Shown: positions 49,958-59,047, counted from the first letter of the stretch. The stretch is DNA of 64,000 bases from Paractinoplanes maris (GCF_023544465.1 NZ_JALPVL010000002.1:496001-560000), one strand, 5' to 3'. The notes: generated by a model not told the origin, from the sequence alone. Numbers and translations: made by a program.

Positions 49958-49975
49958 GGTAGGGTTAACCCCACC
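49958..49975. promoter_or_regulatory. Response-regulator operator upstream of the kinase gene
   Basis: GGTAGGGTTAACCCCACC, an imperfect palindrome centred on GTTAAC, 58 bp before the kinase ATG. It matches the MMPL-upstream site at 17 of 18 positions. It overlaps the 3' end region of the convergent-side membrane protein gene boundary (stop at 49983 lies just beyond). Confidence 0.78.
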
Positions 49976-49982
49976 GTACGGG

Positions 49983-52331
49983 TCAGGGCAACTCATAAAT
50001 CGACACCGGCCCCGACGAGAAACGCAGCGTCGCCACCTCGGCCAGGTTGGCCGACCGGCCGCCGGCCGCCCGATCGTCGGCGAAGAGCCACTTGACGCCG
50101 TAGAGGCGCTGGAGCTCGGCCACGTCCTCCGGCTGGCCGTGCGCGAAGACCCGCTGGTTGAGCAGATAGCGCATGACGTCGGGGGCCGGCTGCTTGAAGT
50201 AGCGTTCGCCGTTCACCCCGTCCTCGGCGACCGCCTCGTCGGTGTATCCCCAGCTCTCGACCACGGTGCGCCGGCCGCCCAGCCCGGCCACCCAGAACGC
50301 CCGGGAGTCGCAGGTCTGCGTCCAGTCGATCGGGATGCAGTGCACGTTGGTGGCCACGACGTCGTCGCGGCCGGCGTTCTGATCGAGCCATTCGGCCGCG
50401 GCCATCTCGCCGCTCAGCACGAGTTTGCCCGGATCCAGGAGCCCGGTCGGCACGGCCCCGAGCGTGGTGTCGACCTCCTCGATCTGCCGTTTGGCCCCGC
50501 CGACCAGCCCGGCCATGAGCACGGCGGCCAGCAGCGCGGGCATGATGGCCCGCCACGGGGTCCGACCGGTGATGACGCGGTGCAGAATCAAGCCGATCAG
50601 ACCGAGGCCGATGGCGATGATCGCCGTGCGGATCAGCGGCTCGGCCAGCGCGAAGATCCAGTTGACGACCCGGTCCATCCGGGGGGCGTACATCTGCGGC
50701 GCGAGCAGCGCCCACGTGCCGCCCGCGATCGATCCGGCGAACACCGCTTTCCAGCCGCGGGCCAGGTCGGCCATCACCCAGGCGACCGCGACCGTGCCGA
50801 ACGGCGCCGCCCCCGTGTAGAAGTACACCTGGCTGGCCGAGGGGTGCCAGAGCAGGAAGGTGGCGCCGAACCCGGCCGCGGTCATCCCGGCCAGCAGCCA
50901 GGTCGACGGCTCGCGCCTGGTCGTGCCGGTGACGATGCCGAGCAGCGCGAGCATCCGGGGCGACTGCATGAGCAGCCACCAGATCAGCAGCCCGGCGATG
51001 AAGAGCCGGCCCGCCGTGCCGGTCGTCTCCACCCCGTACGGAAGGAACCGCGACCCGTCGATGACGTCCTCATGACCGATGGTGTCGCGGTAGGGCGCCA
51101 TCCAGTAGAGGACGGAGAGCGGCTGGAAGCCGAGCGTGCCCGCGCCGCCGCCCGCGAAGAGCCGGAAGCCCAGACCGACACCGGCCAGGGTGAGCGCGAA
51201 GAGCGCGAGCACGGGCAGCAACCGGCGACGGTATCCGATCAGCACGATCAGGGTGGCGGCGAGGAGCCCGGCGATGAACGGCGGCAACGCGCTCGACTTG
51301 GCACCGGCGCAGGCCAGGGCGAGCGGGAAGATCAGTGCCCATCCCCAGCGCAGCCGGCGGCCCCGCAGCACGTCGACGGTGAGCACGACCATCAGCGCCT
51401 GCAACGGAAGCACGTACGTCTGGGACGGGCTGAACGCGCTGACCGGGCTCCCGCCGAGCGGGGTGTAGGCGGTCCCGAGCAGCAGGGGAAGGCCCACGAT
51501 GGCCGCCGTCCCGCCGAGGGCGCCGGCCCACCACTTGCCGCTGAGCGAGCGGACGAGCGCCGCCATCACGAGGACGGCCGTGCCCGCGACCGGCACGATC
51601 CACAGGCGCAGCAGCACGACAGCCGGGTCGATCTTGGTGATCATGCTGGCCGTGGCGATGTCGGCGTCGGAGAGGTAGTGGTAGTGCAGCGGGGTGCCGG
51701 AGAGCTGTGGCACCTGGAACGGCATCGGCCGCATCATCTCGTGCACGAGCGCCAGGTGGTAATACAGGTCCTGATAGATCACGCCCCCGGCCGGCGGCAG
51801 CGGGGTGGTGAGCCAGCCCGGGTATTCCGACAGCACGAGCAGCATGAGCCCGATGGCGACGATCCACGACCAGCGCACCGGCAGCGGCCGGGGCCGGCTC
51901 ACCCGCCAGTATCGGTGGAGTCGCGGCACGGCCAGGAACGGCACCACGATCAGCGCCGGCCACCAGGGAAGCAGTACGAACTTGTCGAGGGCGGCCGACA
52001 ACGCCCACGAGCCGAGCATGATCAGCATGCCGGTGGCGGCGCCGAGCCCGAGGTCCTCGGGCACGTTGCCCCGGCTGCCCCGCAAAGCCCGGTAGACCAG
52101 CGTGCCGGGCAGCACGACGTCGACGGCGAAATAGAAGGCGTAGAGCGCGATGTCCCGCCCCGAGACGCCCGTGTCGAGCTGCGTCAGGACGAAGGTGACC
52201 ACCGGGAAGAGCCACGGCAGGATCGCCAGCGGCACCCGCGCCCGGCGAAGGAGCGAGTCACGGCGTCGGGTGGGGACCGCCGAGGGGCGCGCGACCGGCG
52301 CCGCCTCGACAGCCTCGAGCACAGCGGTCAC
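49983..52331 (-). CDS. Large polytopic membrane protein, GT-C-like glycosyltransferase candidate
   Basis: GTG 52331 overlaps the luxC-like stop (GTGA). The 782-residue protein has about fourteen to sixteen hydrophobic helices and a soluble C-terminal part of about 130 residues. The loop after the third or fourth helix reads GGVIYQDLYYHLALVHEMMR, then GTPLHYHYLSDADIATASMI; an Asp with nearby Tyr/His in the first large loop is the hallmark of GT-C polyprenyl-phosphate-sugar transferases. The C-terminal WLDQNAGRDDVVATN fits the extracytoplasmic tail of such enzymes. It is the last gene of the acyl operon. The sugar-transferase role is inference. Confidence 0.65.
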   Translation of the reverse strand: MTAVLEAVEAAPVARPSAVPTRRRDSLLRRARVPLAILPWLFPVVTFVLTQLDTGVSGRDIALYAFYFAVDVVLPGTLVYRALRGSRGNVPEDLGLGAATGMLIMLGSWALSAALDKFVLLPWWPALIVVPFLAVPRLHRYWRVSRPRPLPVRWSWIVAIGLMLLVLSEYPGWLTTPLPPAGGVIYQDLYYHLALVHEMMRPMPFQVPQLSGTPLHYHYLSDADIATASMITKIDPAVVLLRLWIVPVAGTAVLVMAALVRSLSGKWWAGALGGTAAIVGLPLLLGTAYTPLGGSPVSAFSPSQTYVLPLQALMVVLTVDVLRGRRLRWGWALIFPLALACAGAKSSALPPFIAGLLAATLIVLIGYRRRLLPVLALFALTLAGVGLGFRLFAGGGAGTLGFQPLSVLYWMAPYRDTIGHEDVIDGSRFLPYGVETTGTAGRLFIAGLLIWWLLMQSPRMLALLGIVTGTTRREPSTWLLAGMTAAGFGATFLLWHPSASQVYFYTGAAPFGTVAVAWVMADLARGWKAVFAGSIAGGTWALLAPQMYAPRMDRVVNWIFALAEPLIRTAIIAIGLGLIGLILHRVITGRTPWRAIMPALLAAVLMAGLVGGAKRQIEEVDTTLGAVPTGLLDPGKLVLSGEMAAAEWLDQNAGRDDVVATNVHCIPIDWTQTCDSRAFWVAGLGGRRTVVESWGYTDEAVAEDGVNGERYFKQPAPDVMRYLLNQRVFAHGQPEDVAELQRLYGVKWLFADDRAAGGRSANLAEVATLRFSSGPVSIYELP

Positions 52332-53512
52332 TCTACGAGCGTCGTCAACCGGGTGAACTCGCGCGGGAGATCGAATCCGTCCCAGATCGATCCGAAGGTC
52401 AGAGCCGAGCCGAACGGGACGATCCGGTCGACCCCGCGCCCACCGAGCTCGAGCGCGAAGGCGCGCAGCTCGTCGGACCCGAAGCCGAAGTGGCTGAACG
52501 TCTGGTCCTGCCGGTTCATCGCCGGCACCAGCTCGAGCAGCGAGCCGACCTCGGCGAACGGGAAGGCTCCGGCCCCGATCCAGCGGCGCGGCGCGTCGGG
52601 CACGGTGACCAGTGACATCGCGGTGACCGTGTTGGCCGGGAACTCCATCGACGAGACGGCACCGGTCGCGGCCAGCCCGTAGGCGTTGACCCGCTTCTCC
52701 ACCGCCATGGCGGCGTCGATCTCCCAGCCGCGCTGGTCGACAACCTGCAGCAGCAGCTCGATGAACTCGGTCCGGACGTCGTCGGTGTCCGCACCGACCA
52801 GGAACACCGTGCGCGGCGACGAGCAAGCCGCCTGGTCGAACCAGTACGAGTCGTTGGTGAAGCCGAGGACCGCCTCGCGCCGCTTGGCCGGGTCGGCCGC
52901 CCGCCAGCCGGCCGCCGAGACGGCGGCCCACGACGTGCGGTCGGGGAAGGTGAGGTCGCGGGCCGACGGGCGCAGCGGGTGCTTGCGGATCGCCTCGACG
53001 GCCGAGTCGCCGCCCCAGATGACCCGCAGGTCGGCCCACTGGCTGAGCGCCGCGGTGACCTTGTCGTCGCGCCCGTAGGTGATCATGCGCTGGGTGCGCC
53101 CGATCACCGGGTCGGCGTCGGCCAGCACCTCGTTGAGCGCGGTCAGGATGGTGTCGGCCGCGGTGGCCGAGCGCTCCGAGATGCGGACGACGTTGTGGTT
53201 GCCGGCCAGGGCCGAGAGCGCCCACGAATACACGAAGATCGTGTCGACGTTGGCCGGCGGGATGTGGAAGACGTTGCCCCGGGGGAAGACGAGCGCGTCG
53301 TCCCGCTGGAGGTGGGCCACCGTGCGGTGAAGCTCGGCGGGCCGCAGGAAGAAGCCCAGCGAGCCCAGCTCGGGGTGCCGGCGGGCGACCGCGGGCGCGA
53401 GCAGCTTGCGGGCCAGCTTGGCCAGGAAGTCGATGACCCGGGGGTCGCCGACGGTCAGCCGGTCGTCGGACGGGGCGGTGAGGTCACCCTCGGCCCCGAA
53501 GCGGTATCGCAT
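52328..53512 (-). CDS. LuxC-like acyl-CoA/acyl-thioester reductase
   Basis: The 394-residue protein belongs to the LuxC/aldehyde-dehydrogenase-like reductases: FIPPANVDTIFVYSWAL-type region (HIPPANVD), NHNVVRISERSA, and the nucleophile Cys230 in DQAACSSPRTVFLVG. These enzymes reduce an acyl-thioester or acyl-enzyme to an aldehyde with NADPH. ATG 53512 overlaps the LuxE-like stop (TGATG). With LuxE it recalls the luminescence fatty-acid reductase complex, but luciferase and LuxD genes are absent and the surroundings are a glycan locus. Confidence 0.85.
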   Translation of the reverse strand: MRYRFGAEGDLTAPSDDRLTVGDPRVIDFLAKLARKLLAPAVARRHPELGSLGFFLRPAELHRTVAHLQRDDALVFPRGNVFHIPPANVDTIFVYSWALSALAGNHNVVRISERSATAADTILTALNEVLADADPVIGRTQRMITYGRDDKVTAALSQWADLRVIWGGDSAVEAIRKHPLRPSARDLTFPDRTSWAAVSAAGWRAADPAKRREAVLGFTNDSYWFDQAACSSPRTVFLVGADTDDVRTEFIELLLQVVDQRGWEIDAAMAVEKRVNAYGLAATGAVSSMEFPANTVTAMSLVTVPDAPRRWIGAGAFPFAEVGSLLELVPAMNRQDQTFSHFGFGSDELRAFALELGGRGVDRIVPFGSALTFGSIWDGFDLPREFTRLTTLVE

Positions 53513-54552
53513 CACGCCGCCTCCCGGTAGGTGTCGGAGCAGCCGCGGGCCTCGGCCCGGGGGAGCCGGCCGAGCACTGAGAAGCGCTTGCCGGGCCAGT
53601 CGCCGTCGTCGATGCCGTGCACCACGCCCAGATCCTCGGTCAGCAGTACGTGACCGGGGTACGACGTAGGGAGCGTGCTGATCACCTCGAGCAGGCCCGG
53701 CTTGCCCGGCGGCAGTTCCTCCCAGGTCACCGGGTCGCGCACGACGACGTCGGCGAAATCGGGGCAGTAGAGCGAGCCACCGGTCGGCCCCTCGAGGAAG
53801 ATCGTGCCGATCTGCTCGATCATGCCGTAGTAGTTGTGCACCTTGGTCAGCCCGACGCCGGCCAGCCGCTTGCGGAACTCCTCGGGCGAGACGGCCTGGT
53901 CGACCAGCTTCTTCCAGCCGCCCGAGTGGATCAGGATGCCGTTGCTGAGGTCGAGGCCGTTGTCCTTGGCCACCTCGTAGAGGTGCAGCCAGACGAGGTA
54001 GGTGAAGCCGAAGATCAGGAACGGCTCGTCGCCGTACTGGTCGAGGAAGCCCTTCAGCGCGTCGACGTCGACGTGGCCCTCGTTGTCGAGCGCCCACACG
54101 TGGTTGCGCCCGAAGTTGGACATGCCCAGCACGCCGGCGCCACGGGCGCTGAACGACTTGCGGTCCTTGAGCATGGCCTTGGTGTCGACCAGGATCATCG
54201 GCAGCCGCTTGGGGCCGAGCACGCTCTGCACGGTGGCGCCCAGCTTGCGGGTCTGCTCGGCGGCCGCGGCCTTGTCGAGGTAGATCTTGCTGACCTCGGC
54301 GCCGGTGGTGCCGCTGGACGTGAGGACCTTGTAGACCTGGTCGTCCGGGATGCTCTTGAGCTCGAGGTTCTTGAACAGCCGGACCGGCAGCCAGGGCAGG
54401 CCGGCGACGGTGGTGGCGGGCTGGTAGCCGTTGGCGGCCAAAATCCGCTCGTACGGCTCGCAGTTCTCCCGGTGGTGCTCGACCAGCGCGGAGAGCTCCT
54501 TGAGAAGGACCTCCTCCTTCGCGGCCTGAGGCAGGGTGAAGACACTACTCAC
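53512..54552 (-). CDS. LuxE-like acyl-protein synthetase
   Basis: The 346-residue protein has the LuxE/PaaK-type adenylation core: LPWLPVRLFKNLELKSI, the AMP-binding loop LTSSGTTG at 78-84, the lid region HNYYGMIEQIGTIF and the final basic GKRFSVLGRLPRAEARGCSD with a conserved late Cys that can accept the acyl group. In the Lux system LuxE activates a fatty acid as acyl-AMP and passes it to LuxC. Both flanking genes overlap it by a few bases, so the operon is strictly coupled. Confidence 0.87.
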   Translation of the reverse strand: MSSVFTLPQAAKEEVLLKELSALVEHHRENCEPYERILAANGYQPATTVAGLPWLPVRLFKNLELKSIPDDQVYKVLTSSGTTGAEVSKIYLDKAAAAEQTRKLGATVQSVLGPKRLPMILVDTKAMLKDRKSFSARGAGVLGMSNFGRNHVWALDNEGHVDVDALKGFLDQYGDEPFLIFGFTYLVWLHLYEVAKDNGLDLSNGILIHSGGWKKLVDQAVSPEEFRKRLAGVGLTKVHNYYGMIEQIGTIFLEGPTGGSLYCPDFADVVVRDPVTWEELPPGKPGLLEVISTLPTSYPGHVLLTEDLGVVHGIDDGDWPGKRFSVLGRLPRAEARGCSDTYREAA

Positions 54553-55778
54553 AGCGAAGACTCCAGCGCCCGATAGTCGATCTTGCCGTTGGGCAACAGC
54601 GGCAGCGCCTCAACACTACGCACCACGACGCCGGAGAAATGTGTCCCGAGCCACTCGGCGATCTTGGTGCGCAGGCCACGGGCCTCATCGTCGGAAATGT
54701 TGGCCGCGAAGACGTTCAGCTTGTCGTCGCCGGCCACCGCGGCCACCGGGAAGTTCTTCTCCACGTCGTCCAGGTTGATCCGGACGCCGAAGACCTTGCC
54801 CATCCGCTTGATCCGGCCGGTGATGAAGAGGTAGCCCTCGTCGTCGAGCCGGCCCAGGTCACCGGTGCGCAGGACGCCGCCCTGCTCGTCGCCGAGCACC
54901 AGGTCGGCCGCGGTCTCGGCATAGCCCATCATCACGTTCGGGCCGCGGTAGACGACCTCGTCGTCCTCGATCGTGAAGGTGCCGCCGGGCAGCGCGGGAC
55001 CGACCGAGCCGGCCTTCTCCTCGAGGCGGTCCGGCGGCAGGGTGGCCATCCGGGGCGCCGCCTCGGTCTGGCCGTACATGACGTAGAGCCGGCCGCCGAC
55101 GGTCGCCATCCGCTGGGCGAAATCGGCCACCAGCTCGGCCCGCAGGCGGCCGCCGGCCTGGGTCAGGCTGCGCAGCGTGGGGTATTTGGCCGGGTCGAAC
55201 CGCAGCCGGCGGAGCATTTCGTACTGCGACGGCACAAACGCCATCGAGGTGACGCCGTGCTCATTCACCGCCGTCCAGAAATCGCGCTGCATGATGCCGG
55301 TGCGCTCCAGCACCACCGTCGCACCCTTGATCAGGTGCGAGTTCAGGACCGACATCCCGTACGAGTAGAAGAGCGGCAGCGTCGTGACGGCCACCTCGTC
55401 GGAGGTGATGGCGAGGACCTCGGCGATCTGCTCGGCGTTCGCCTGGACGGCGGCCGCGGAGAGCCGGACAAGTTTCGGGTTGCCGGTCGAGCCGCTGGTG
55501 GTCAGCAGCAGGGCGAGGTCGGGATGCACCTCGGTGGTGGTGAAGCGCTCGATCAGGCCGGCGTGGTCGCCGTCGGGGTCGAGCAGCAGCACCGGACGGC
55601 CCAGCCGGAAAGCCGCCAGATAGCGGGCGATCGACGCGACGGTCGTCTCGATCGGCAGAAAGACGACCCCGCCCGGCTCCGCGGCCAGCTGCGCCTCGGC
55701 GGCGGCGATCGTCTCCTCGGTCAGGGTCTCGCCGGTGGCCGCGTCGATCACGCGGGCACCGGGGTGGAACAGGTTCAC
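54549..55778 (-). CDS. AMP-dependent ligase (acyl/aminoacyl-activating, short form)
   Basis: The 409-residue adenylate-forming enzyme is shorter than usual acyl-CoA ligases. It has the P-loop TSGSTGNPK (94-102), LPLFYSYGMSVLNSHL, YGQTEAAPRM, the hinge RTGDLGRLDDEGYLFITGR and the C-terminal catalytic Lys in LLPNGKIDYRAL. This fits a ligase that loads a carboxylic acid on the ACP encoded upstream. GTG 55778 overlaps the SDR stop (GTGA). The acid may be a short or hydroxy acid; the pocket cannot be read by eye. Confidence 0.85.
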   Translation of the reverse strand: MNLFHPGARVIDAATGETLTEETIAAAEAQLAAEPGGVVFLPIETTVASIARYLAAFRLGRPVLLLDPDGDHAGLIERFTTTEVHPDLALLLTTSGSTGNPKLVRLSAAAVQANAEQIAEVLAITSDEVAVTTLPLFYSYGMSVLNSHLIKGATVVLERTGIMQRDFWTAVNEHGVTSMAFVPSQYEMLRRLRFDPAKYPTLRSLTQAGGRLRAELVADFAQRMATVGGRLYVMYGQTEAAPRMATLPPDRLEEKAGSVGPALPGGTFTIEDDEVVYRGPNVMMGYAETAADLVLGDEQGGVLRTGDLGRLDDEGYLFITGRIKRMGKVFGVRINLDDVEKNFPVAAVAGDDKLNVFAANISDDEARGLRTKIAEWLGTHFSGVVVRSVEALPLLPNGKIDYRALESSL

Positions 55779-56512
55779 AGCGTCAGTCCTCCGTCGACCC
55801 CGAGCACCTGGCCGGTCACGAACCGGGCCTGCTCGGAGAGGAGGAACGTGATCACGTCGGCGACCTCGTCGGCCTCGCCCAGCCGGCCCAGCGCGGTGTC
55901 GGCGATGCGCTCCTGGCGGCCCTTCTCGTCGAGGGTGTCGAGCATGTCGGTGGCGATGAAGCCGGGCTCGATCGCGTTGACCCGGATGCCCTGCGGCCCG
56001 AGCTCTTTGGCGGCCGACCGGGCCAGCGCGGCCACGGCCGCCTTGGAGGCCGCATAGACGGCCTGACCGGCGATGCCGCGCGACGCGGTGATCGACGAGA
56101 CCAGGACGACGGCCGGGTTGGTGCCACGGGCCAGCAGGCGGGCCGCGCCGCGCAGCGTGTAGACGGCGCCCGCCGCGTTCACCGCGAACAGCCGCTGGAT
56201 GGTCGCGTCGTCGGTCATGCCGAGCATGCCGGCCGCGTGCGTGCCCGCGTTGACCACCAGCGCGTCCAGCCGCTTGAAGGTCTTGAAGGCCAGCTGATTG
56301 AGTTCCTTGGCGGTCTCGGGCTCACCGATGTCGCCGTGACCGCTGACCACGGTCACGCCGTGCTTGGCGGCGAGCTCCTCGGCGACCGGGGTGATCGACT
56401 CGGCCCGGTGGGCGTGCACGACGAGGTCGTAACCCCGCTCCGCGAGACGCGTGGCCGTGGCCCGGCCGATGCCACGGGAGGCGCCTGTGATCAGGGCCGC
56501 CCGGTTACTCAT
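55775..56512 (-). CDS. FabG-like ketoacyl reductase/SDR
   Basis: The 245-residue protein has TGASRGIG at 9-16, NAG at 88-90, S140, Y153 and K157 (YAASK), the FabG arrangement, plus the N-terminal ALITGASRG. It starts 8 bp inside the ACP gene end. With an ACP next to it, a role in reducing a 3-oxoacyl-ACP (for example to 3-hydroxybutyryl-ACP) is plausible; no ketosynthase is encoded here, so the substrate would come from the ligase or elsewhere. Confidence 0.87.
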   Translation of the reverse strand: MSNRAALITGASRGIGRATATRLAERGYDLVVHAHRAESITPVAEELAAKHGVTVVSGHGDIGEPETAKELNQLAFKTFKRLDALVVNAGTHAAGMLGMTDDATIQRLFAVNAAGAVYTLRGAARLLARGTNPAVVLVSSITASRGIAGQAVYAASKAAVAALARSAAKELGPQGIRVNAIEPGFIATDMLDTLDEKGRQERIADTALGRLGEADEVADVITFLLSEQARFVTGQVLGVDGGLTL

Positions 56513-56750
56513 TGAAGTTGACCCCGTACTTACCGAGGATGTTGATCGCCTCGGTGAAGCTCGACATGTTGATGACGTCGTCTGTGTCAATCATCACCGA
56601 GAACTCGTCCTCGATCGCCGCCACCAGAGACATGTGGGCCAGGGAGTCCCACTTCTCGTTGTCCTGGTACCGCAGGTCGTCCACGGGCGCGTCCGCCGGA
56701 AGGTCCAGGGCGGTCCGGAACGCCTCGCGCAGTCGCTGCAGGTCACTCAC
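56505..56750 (-). CDS. Acyl carrier protein
   Basis: GTG 56750, preceded by GGAG nine bases upstream, opens an 81-residue acidic four-helix protein. The phosphopantetheine site is WDSLAHMSLV with Ser36. Helix 2 and 3 follow as AIEDEFSVMIDTDDVI. It is a dedicated ACP rather than the fatty-acid-synthase one, judging by its place as first gene of a ligase/SDR/LuxE/LuxC operon. The promoter must lie in the 192-bp gap shared with divergent pseB. Confidence 0.88.
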   Translation of the reverse strand: MSDLQRLREAFRTALDLPADAPVDDLRYQDNEKWDSLAHMSLVAAIEDEFSVMIDTDDVINMSSFTEAINILGKYGVNFNE

Positions 56751-56942
56751 TGGGGTACTCCAAAGGAAGGCGGGTGGACAGAGGCCTCTCAAGTTCGTCG
56801 CCGGGGGCGACGAGGTCGTTAATGCTAGCGGAAGCGCCGATGAACTACGGTTAGCGTTTGATGTTGGCCCTCGAATCGGCTGGTGAGCTGGTTATGCTTC
56901 CGGCTCGTACTGCGTCCTGACCACCCCCCGGGAGAAAATCAA
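56751..56942. promoter_or_regulatory. Divergent promoter region of the acyl operon and the pse operon
   Basis: 192 bp separate the ACP start (minus) and pseB start (plus) and must contain both promoters. A TATGCT box at about 56893-56898 lies 45 bp before pseB. The region is comparatively AT-rich around 56820-56870. Shared placement suggests that both operons can be co-regulated. Confidence 0.45.
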
Positions 56943-57923
56943 GTGTCTGTACTCAGCGGATCGTCGATCCTGGTCACCGGTGCCACCGGGTCCTTCGGGA
57001 AGGCGTTTCTCAACTACGCCCTGACCCACCTCGACCCGCAGCGCATCGTCGTCTTCTCCCGTGACGAGCTGAAGCAGTACGAGCTCCGGCAGATGTTCGG
57101 CGACGACTCGCGACTGCGCTTCTTCCTGGGCGACATCCGGGACAAGGCCCGGCTCGACCGCGCGATGCACAACATCGACTACGTGGTTCACGCCGCCGCC
57201 CTGAAGCAGGTCGACACGGCGGAGTACAACCCCTCCGAGTTCGTCGAGACCAACATCAACGGGTCACAGAACGTGATCGACGCCGCGATCGACAAGGGAG
57301 TCAAGAAGGTCGTCGCGCTCTCCACCGACAAGGCGTCGAGCCCGATCAACCTCTACGGCGCGACCAAGCTCGTCGCCGACAAGCTCTTCATCGCCGGCAA
57401 CCACTACGCGGCCACCCACCCGACCCGCCTCTCGGTGGTTCGTTACGGAAACGTTATGGGCAGCCGCGGCTCGGTCGTCCCGCTGTTCCGCAAGCTCGCC
57501 GCCGAGGGCAAGAGCCTGCCGGTCACCGACAAGCGGATGACCCGCTTCTGGATCACGCTCCCCCAGGCCGTGAAGTTCGTCGTCGACTCGTTCGACGTCA
57601 TGCAGGGTGGCGAGCTGTTCGTGCCGCGCATCCCGAGCATGCGGATCCTCGACCTGATCGAGGCCGTCGCGCCCAACTCGGCCACCCACGAGATGGGCGT
57701 CCGGCCGGGCGAGAAGCTCCACGAGGAGATGATCGCCGCCGACGACAGCCGTCGCACGCTGCGCTTCCCCGACCGTTACGTGGTGCAGCCGGTCGTGGCG
57801 AGCTGGGGCTACGAGGCGCCCACCGGTGGCGAGGAAGTCGCCGACGGCTTCAACTACCGCTCGGACAACAACGACCTCTGGCTCTCGGTCGAGGACATGC
57901 GCAAGCTGCTCGAGGAGAACTGA
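56943..57923 (+). CDS. pseB: PseB, UDP-GlcNAc 4,6-dehydratase (inverting)
   Basis: GTG 56943 follows GGGAG. The 326-residue extended SDR has TGATGSFG at 12-19, FSRDELKQYELRQMF (family signature), and the active-site D129, K130, Y138 and K142 (STDKASSPINLYGATK). These match FlaA1/PseB, which removes water from UDP-GlcNAc and inverts C5 to give UDP-2-acetamido-2,6-dideoxy-beta-L-arabino-hexos-4-ulose, the first step to pseudaminic acid. The stop overlaps pseC (TGATG). Confidence 0.95.
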   Translation: MSVLSGSSILVTGATGSFGKAFLNYALTHLDPQRIVVFSRDELKQYELRQMFGDDSRLRFFLGDIRDKARLDRAMHNIDYVVHAAALKQVDTAEYNPSEFVETNINGSQNVIDAAIDKGVKKVVALSTDKASSPINLYGATKLVADKLFIAGNHYAATHPTRLSVVRYGNVMGSRGSVVPLFRKLAAEGKSLPVTDKRMTRFWITLPQAVKFVVDSFDVMQGGELFVPRIPSMRILDLIEAVAPNSATHEMGVRPGEKLHEEMIAADDSRRTLRFPDRYVVQPVVASWGYEAPTGGEEVADGFNYRSDNNDLWLSVEDMRKLLEEN

Positions 57924-59047
57924 TGCTGCCGTACGGCCGGCAGTCGATCGACCAGTCGGATGTCGAGGCGGTCACGGCCGCTCTCGGCAGCGACTGGCTG
58001 ACCACCGGCCCCCGGGTGGCGCAGTTCGAGGCCGACATCGAGGCGATCGCCGGCGCTCCGGCGGTGACCGTCACCAACGGCACGACCGCGCTGCACACCG
58101 CGTACGCGGCGGCCGGGGTCGGCCAGGGTGACGAGGTCATCACCACGCCGATGACCTTCGTGGCCACGGCGTCGTCGGCGGCGCTGCTCGGTGCCACGAT
58201 CGTCTTCGCCGACGTCGAGGACGAGACGGCCAACATCGACCCGGCGGCGGTCGAGGCGCTCACCACCGAGCGCACCAAGGCGATCGCCGCGGTCGACTAC
58301 GCGGGTCACCCGGCCGAGTACGACGCCCTCCGCAAGGTTTCCGAGGGCGCGGGCGCGGTGCTGATCGGCGACGCCGCCCACTCGATCGGGACGACCTACC
58401 ACGGCCGTCCGGTCGGCACGCTTGCCGATCTGACGACGTTCTCGTTCTTTCCGACCAAAAACCTGACGACGGCCGAGGGCGGCGCGGTGGCGTCGATCCG
58501 GCCCGACCTGCTGCAGCGGGCGCGCACCTTCCGCACGATCGGCCTGGTGCGTGACAAGAGCCTGCTGCGCTACCCGGACGAGGGCGCCTGGCACCAGGAG
58601 GTCCACGAGTTCGGGAACAACTACCGGTTGCCCGACGTGCTCTGCGCACTGGGCAGCTCGCAGCTCAAGCGGCTGGCCGCGTTCAAGGCCCGCCGACAGG
58701 AGCTGACCGCCCGTTACGACCGGCTGCTGGCCGACGTGCCGGGGCTGCGCCTGCCGATCCAGCGTGACGGCGTCGACCCGCTGCGCCACTTGTACCCCGT
58801 CCGGGTGCTCGGTGGCCGGCGGCGCGAGGTCTTCGAGCGGATGCGCGAGGCCGGCATCGGTGTGCAGGTCAACTACATCCCGGTCTACTGGCACCCGGTC
58901 TTCGAGGACCTGGGCTACCGGCGCGGCATGTGCCCGGTGGCCGAGGCCTTCTACGCTGAGCAGCTGTCGTTGCCGCTCTTCGTCGACCTCAGCGATGCCG
59001 ACCAGGACCGTGTCGTCGAGGCGTTGCGGACCATCCTCGGGAGCTGA
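57923..59047 (+). CDS. pseC: PseC, UDP-4-amino-4,6-dideoxy-L-AltNAc transaminase
   Basis: The 374-residue DegT/DnrJ/EryC1 aminotransferase begins LPYGRQSIDQSDVEAVTAAL, typical of PseC, and has the PLP Lys179 in FFPTKNLTTAEGG. The PLP-ring Asp is in GDAAHSIG. It uses glutamate to aminate the PseB product at C4. It overlaps pseB and is followed after 4 bp by the putative glycosyltransferase. Confidence 0.95.
   Translation: MLPYGRQSIDQSDVEAVTAALGSDWLTTGPRVAQFEADIEAIAGAPAVTVTNGTTALHTAYAAAGVGQGDEVITTPMTFVATASSAALLGATIVFADVEDETANIDPAAVEALTTERTKAIAAVDYAGHPAEYDALRKVSEGAGAVLIGDAAHSIGTTYHGRPVGTLADLTTFSFFPTKNLTTAEGGAVASIRPDLLQRARTFRTIGLVRDKSLLRYPDEGAWHQEVHEFGNNYRLPDVLCALGSSQLKRLAAFKARRQELTARYDRLLADVPGLRLPIQRDGVDPLRHLYPVRVLGGRRREVFERMREAGIGVQVNYIPVYWHPVFEDLGYRRGMCPVAEAFYAEQLSLPLFVDLSDADQDRVVEALRTILGS

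Noticed and set aside
52332..53225. Upstream extension of the large membrane protein to a total of 1080 residues
   Set aside because: The extra N-terminal part is the shadow of the LuxC-like gene in another frame; the hydrophobic family-like sequence begins at GTG 52331, which overlaps the LuxC stop.
52328..54552. LuxC and LuxE as parts of a bioluminescence system
   Set aside because: No luxAB, luxD or luxG is present and the genes are embedded in an ACP/ligase/membrane-protein operon beside sugar genes.
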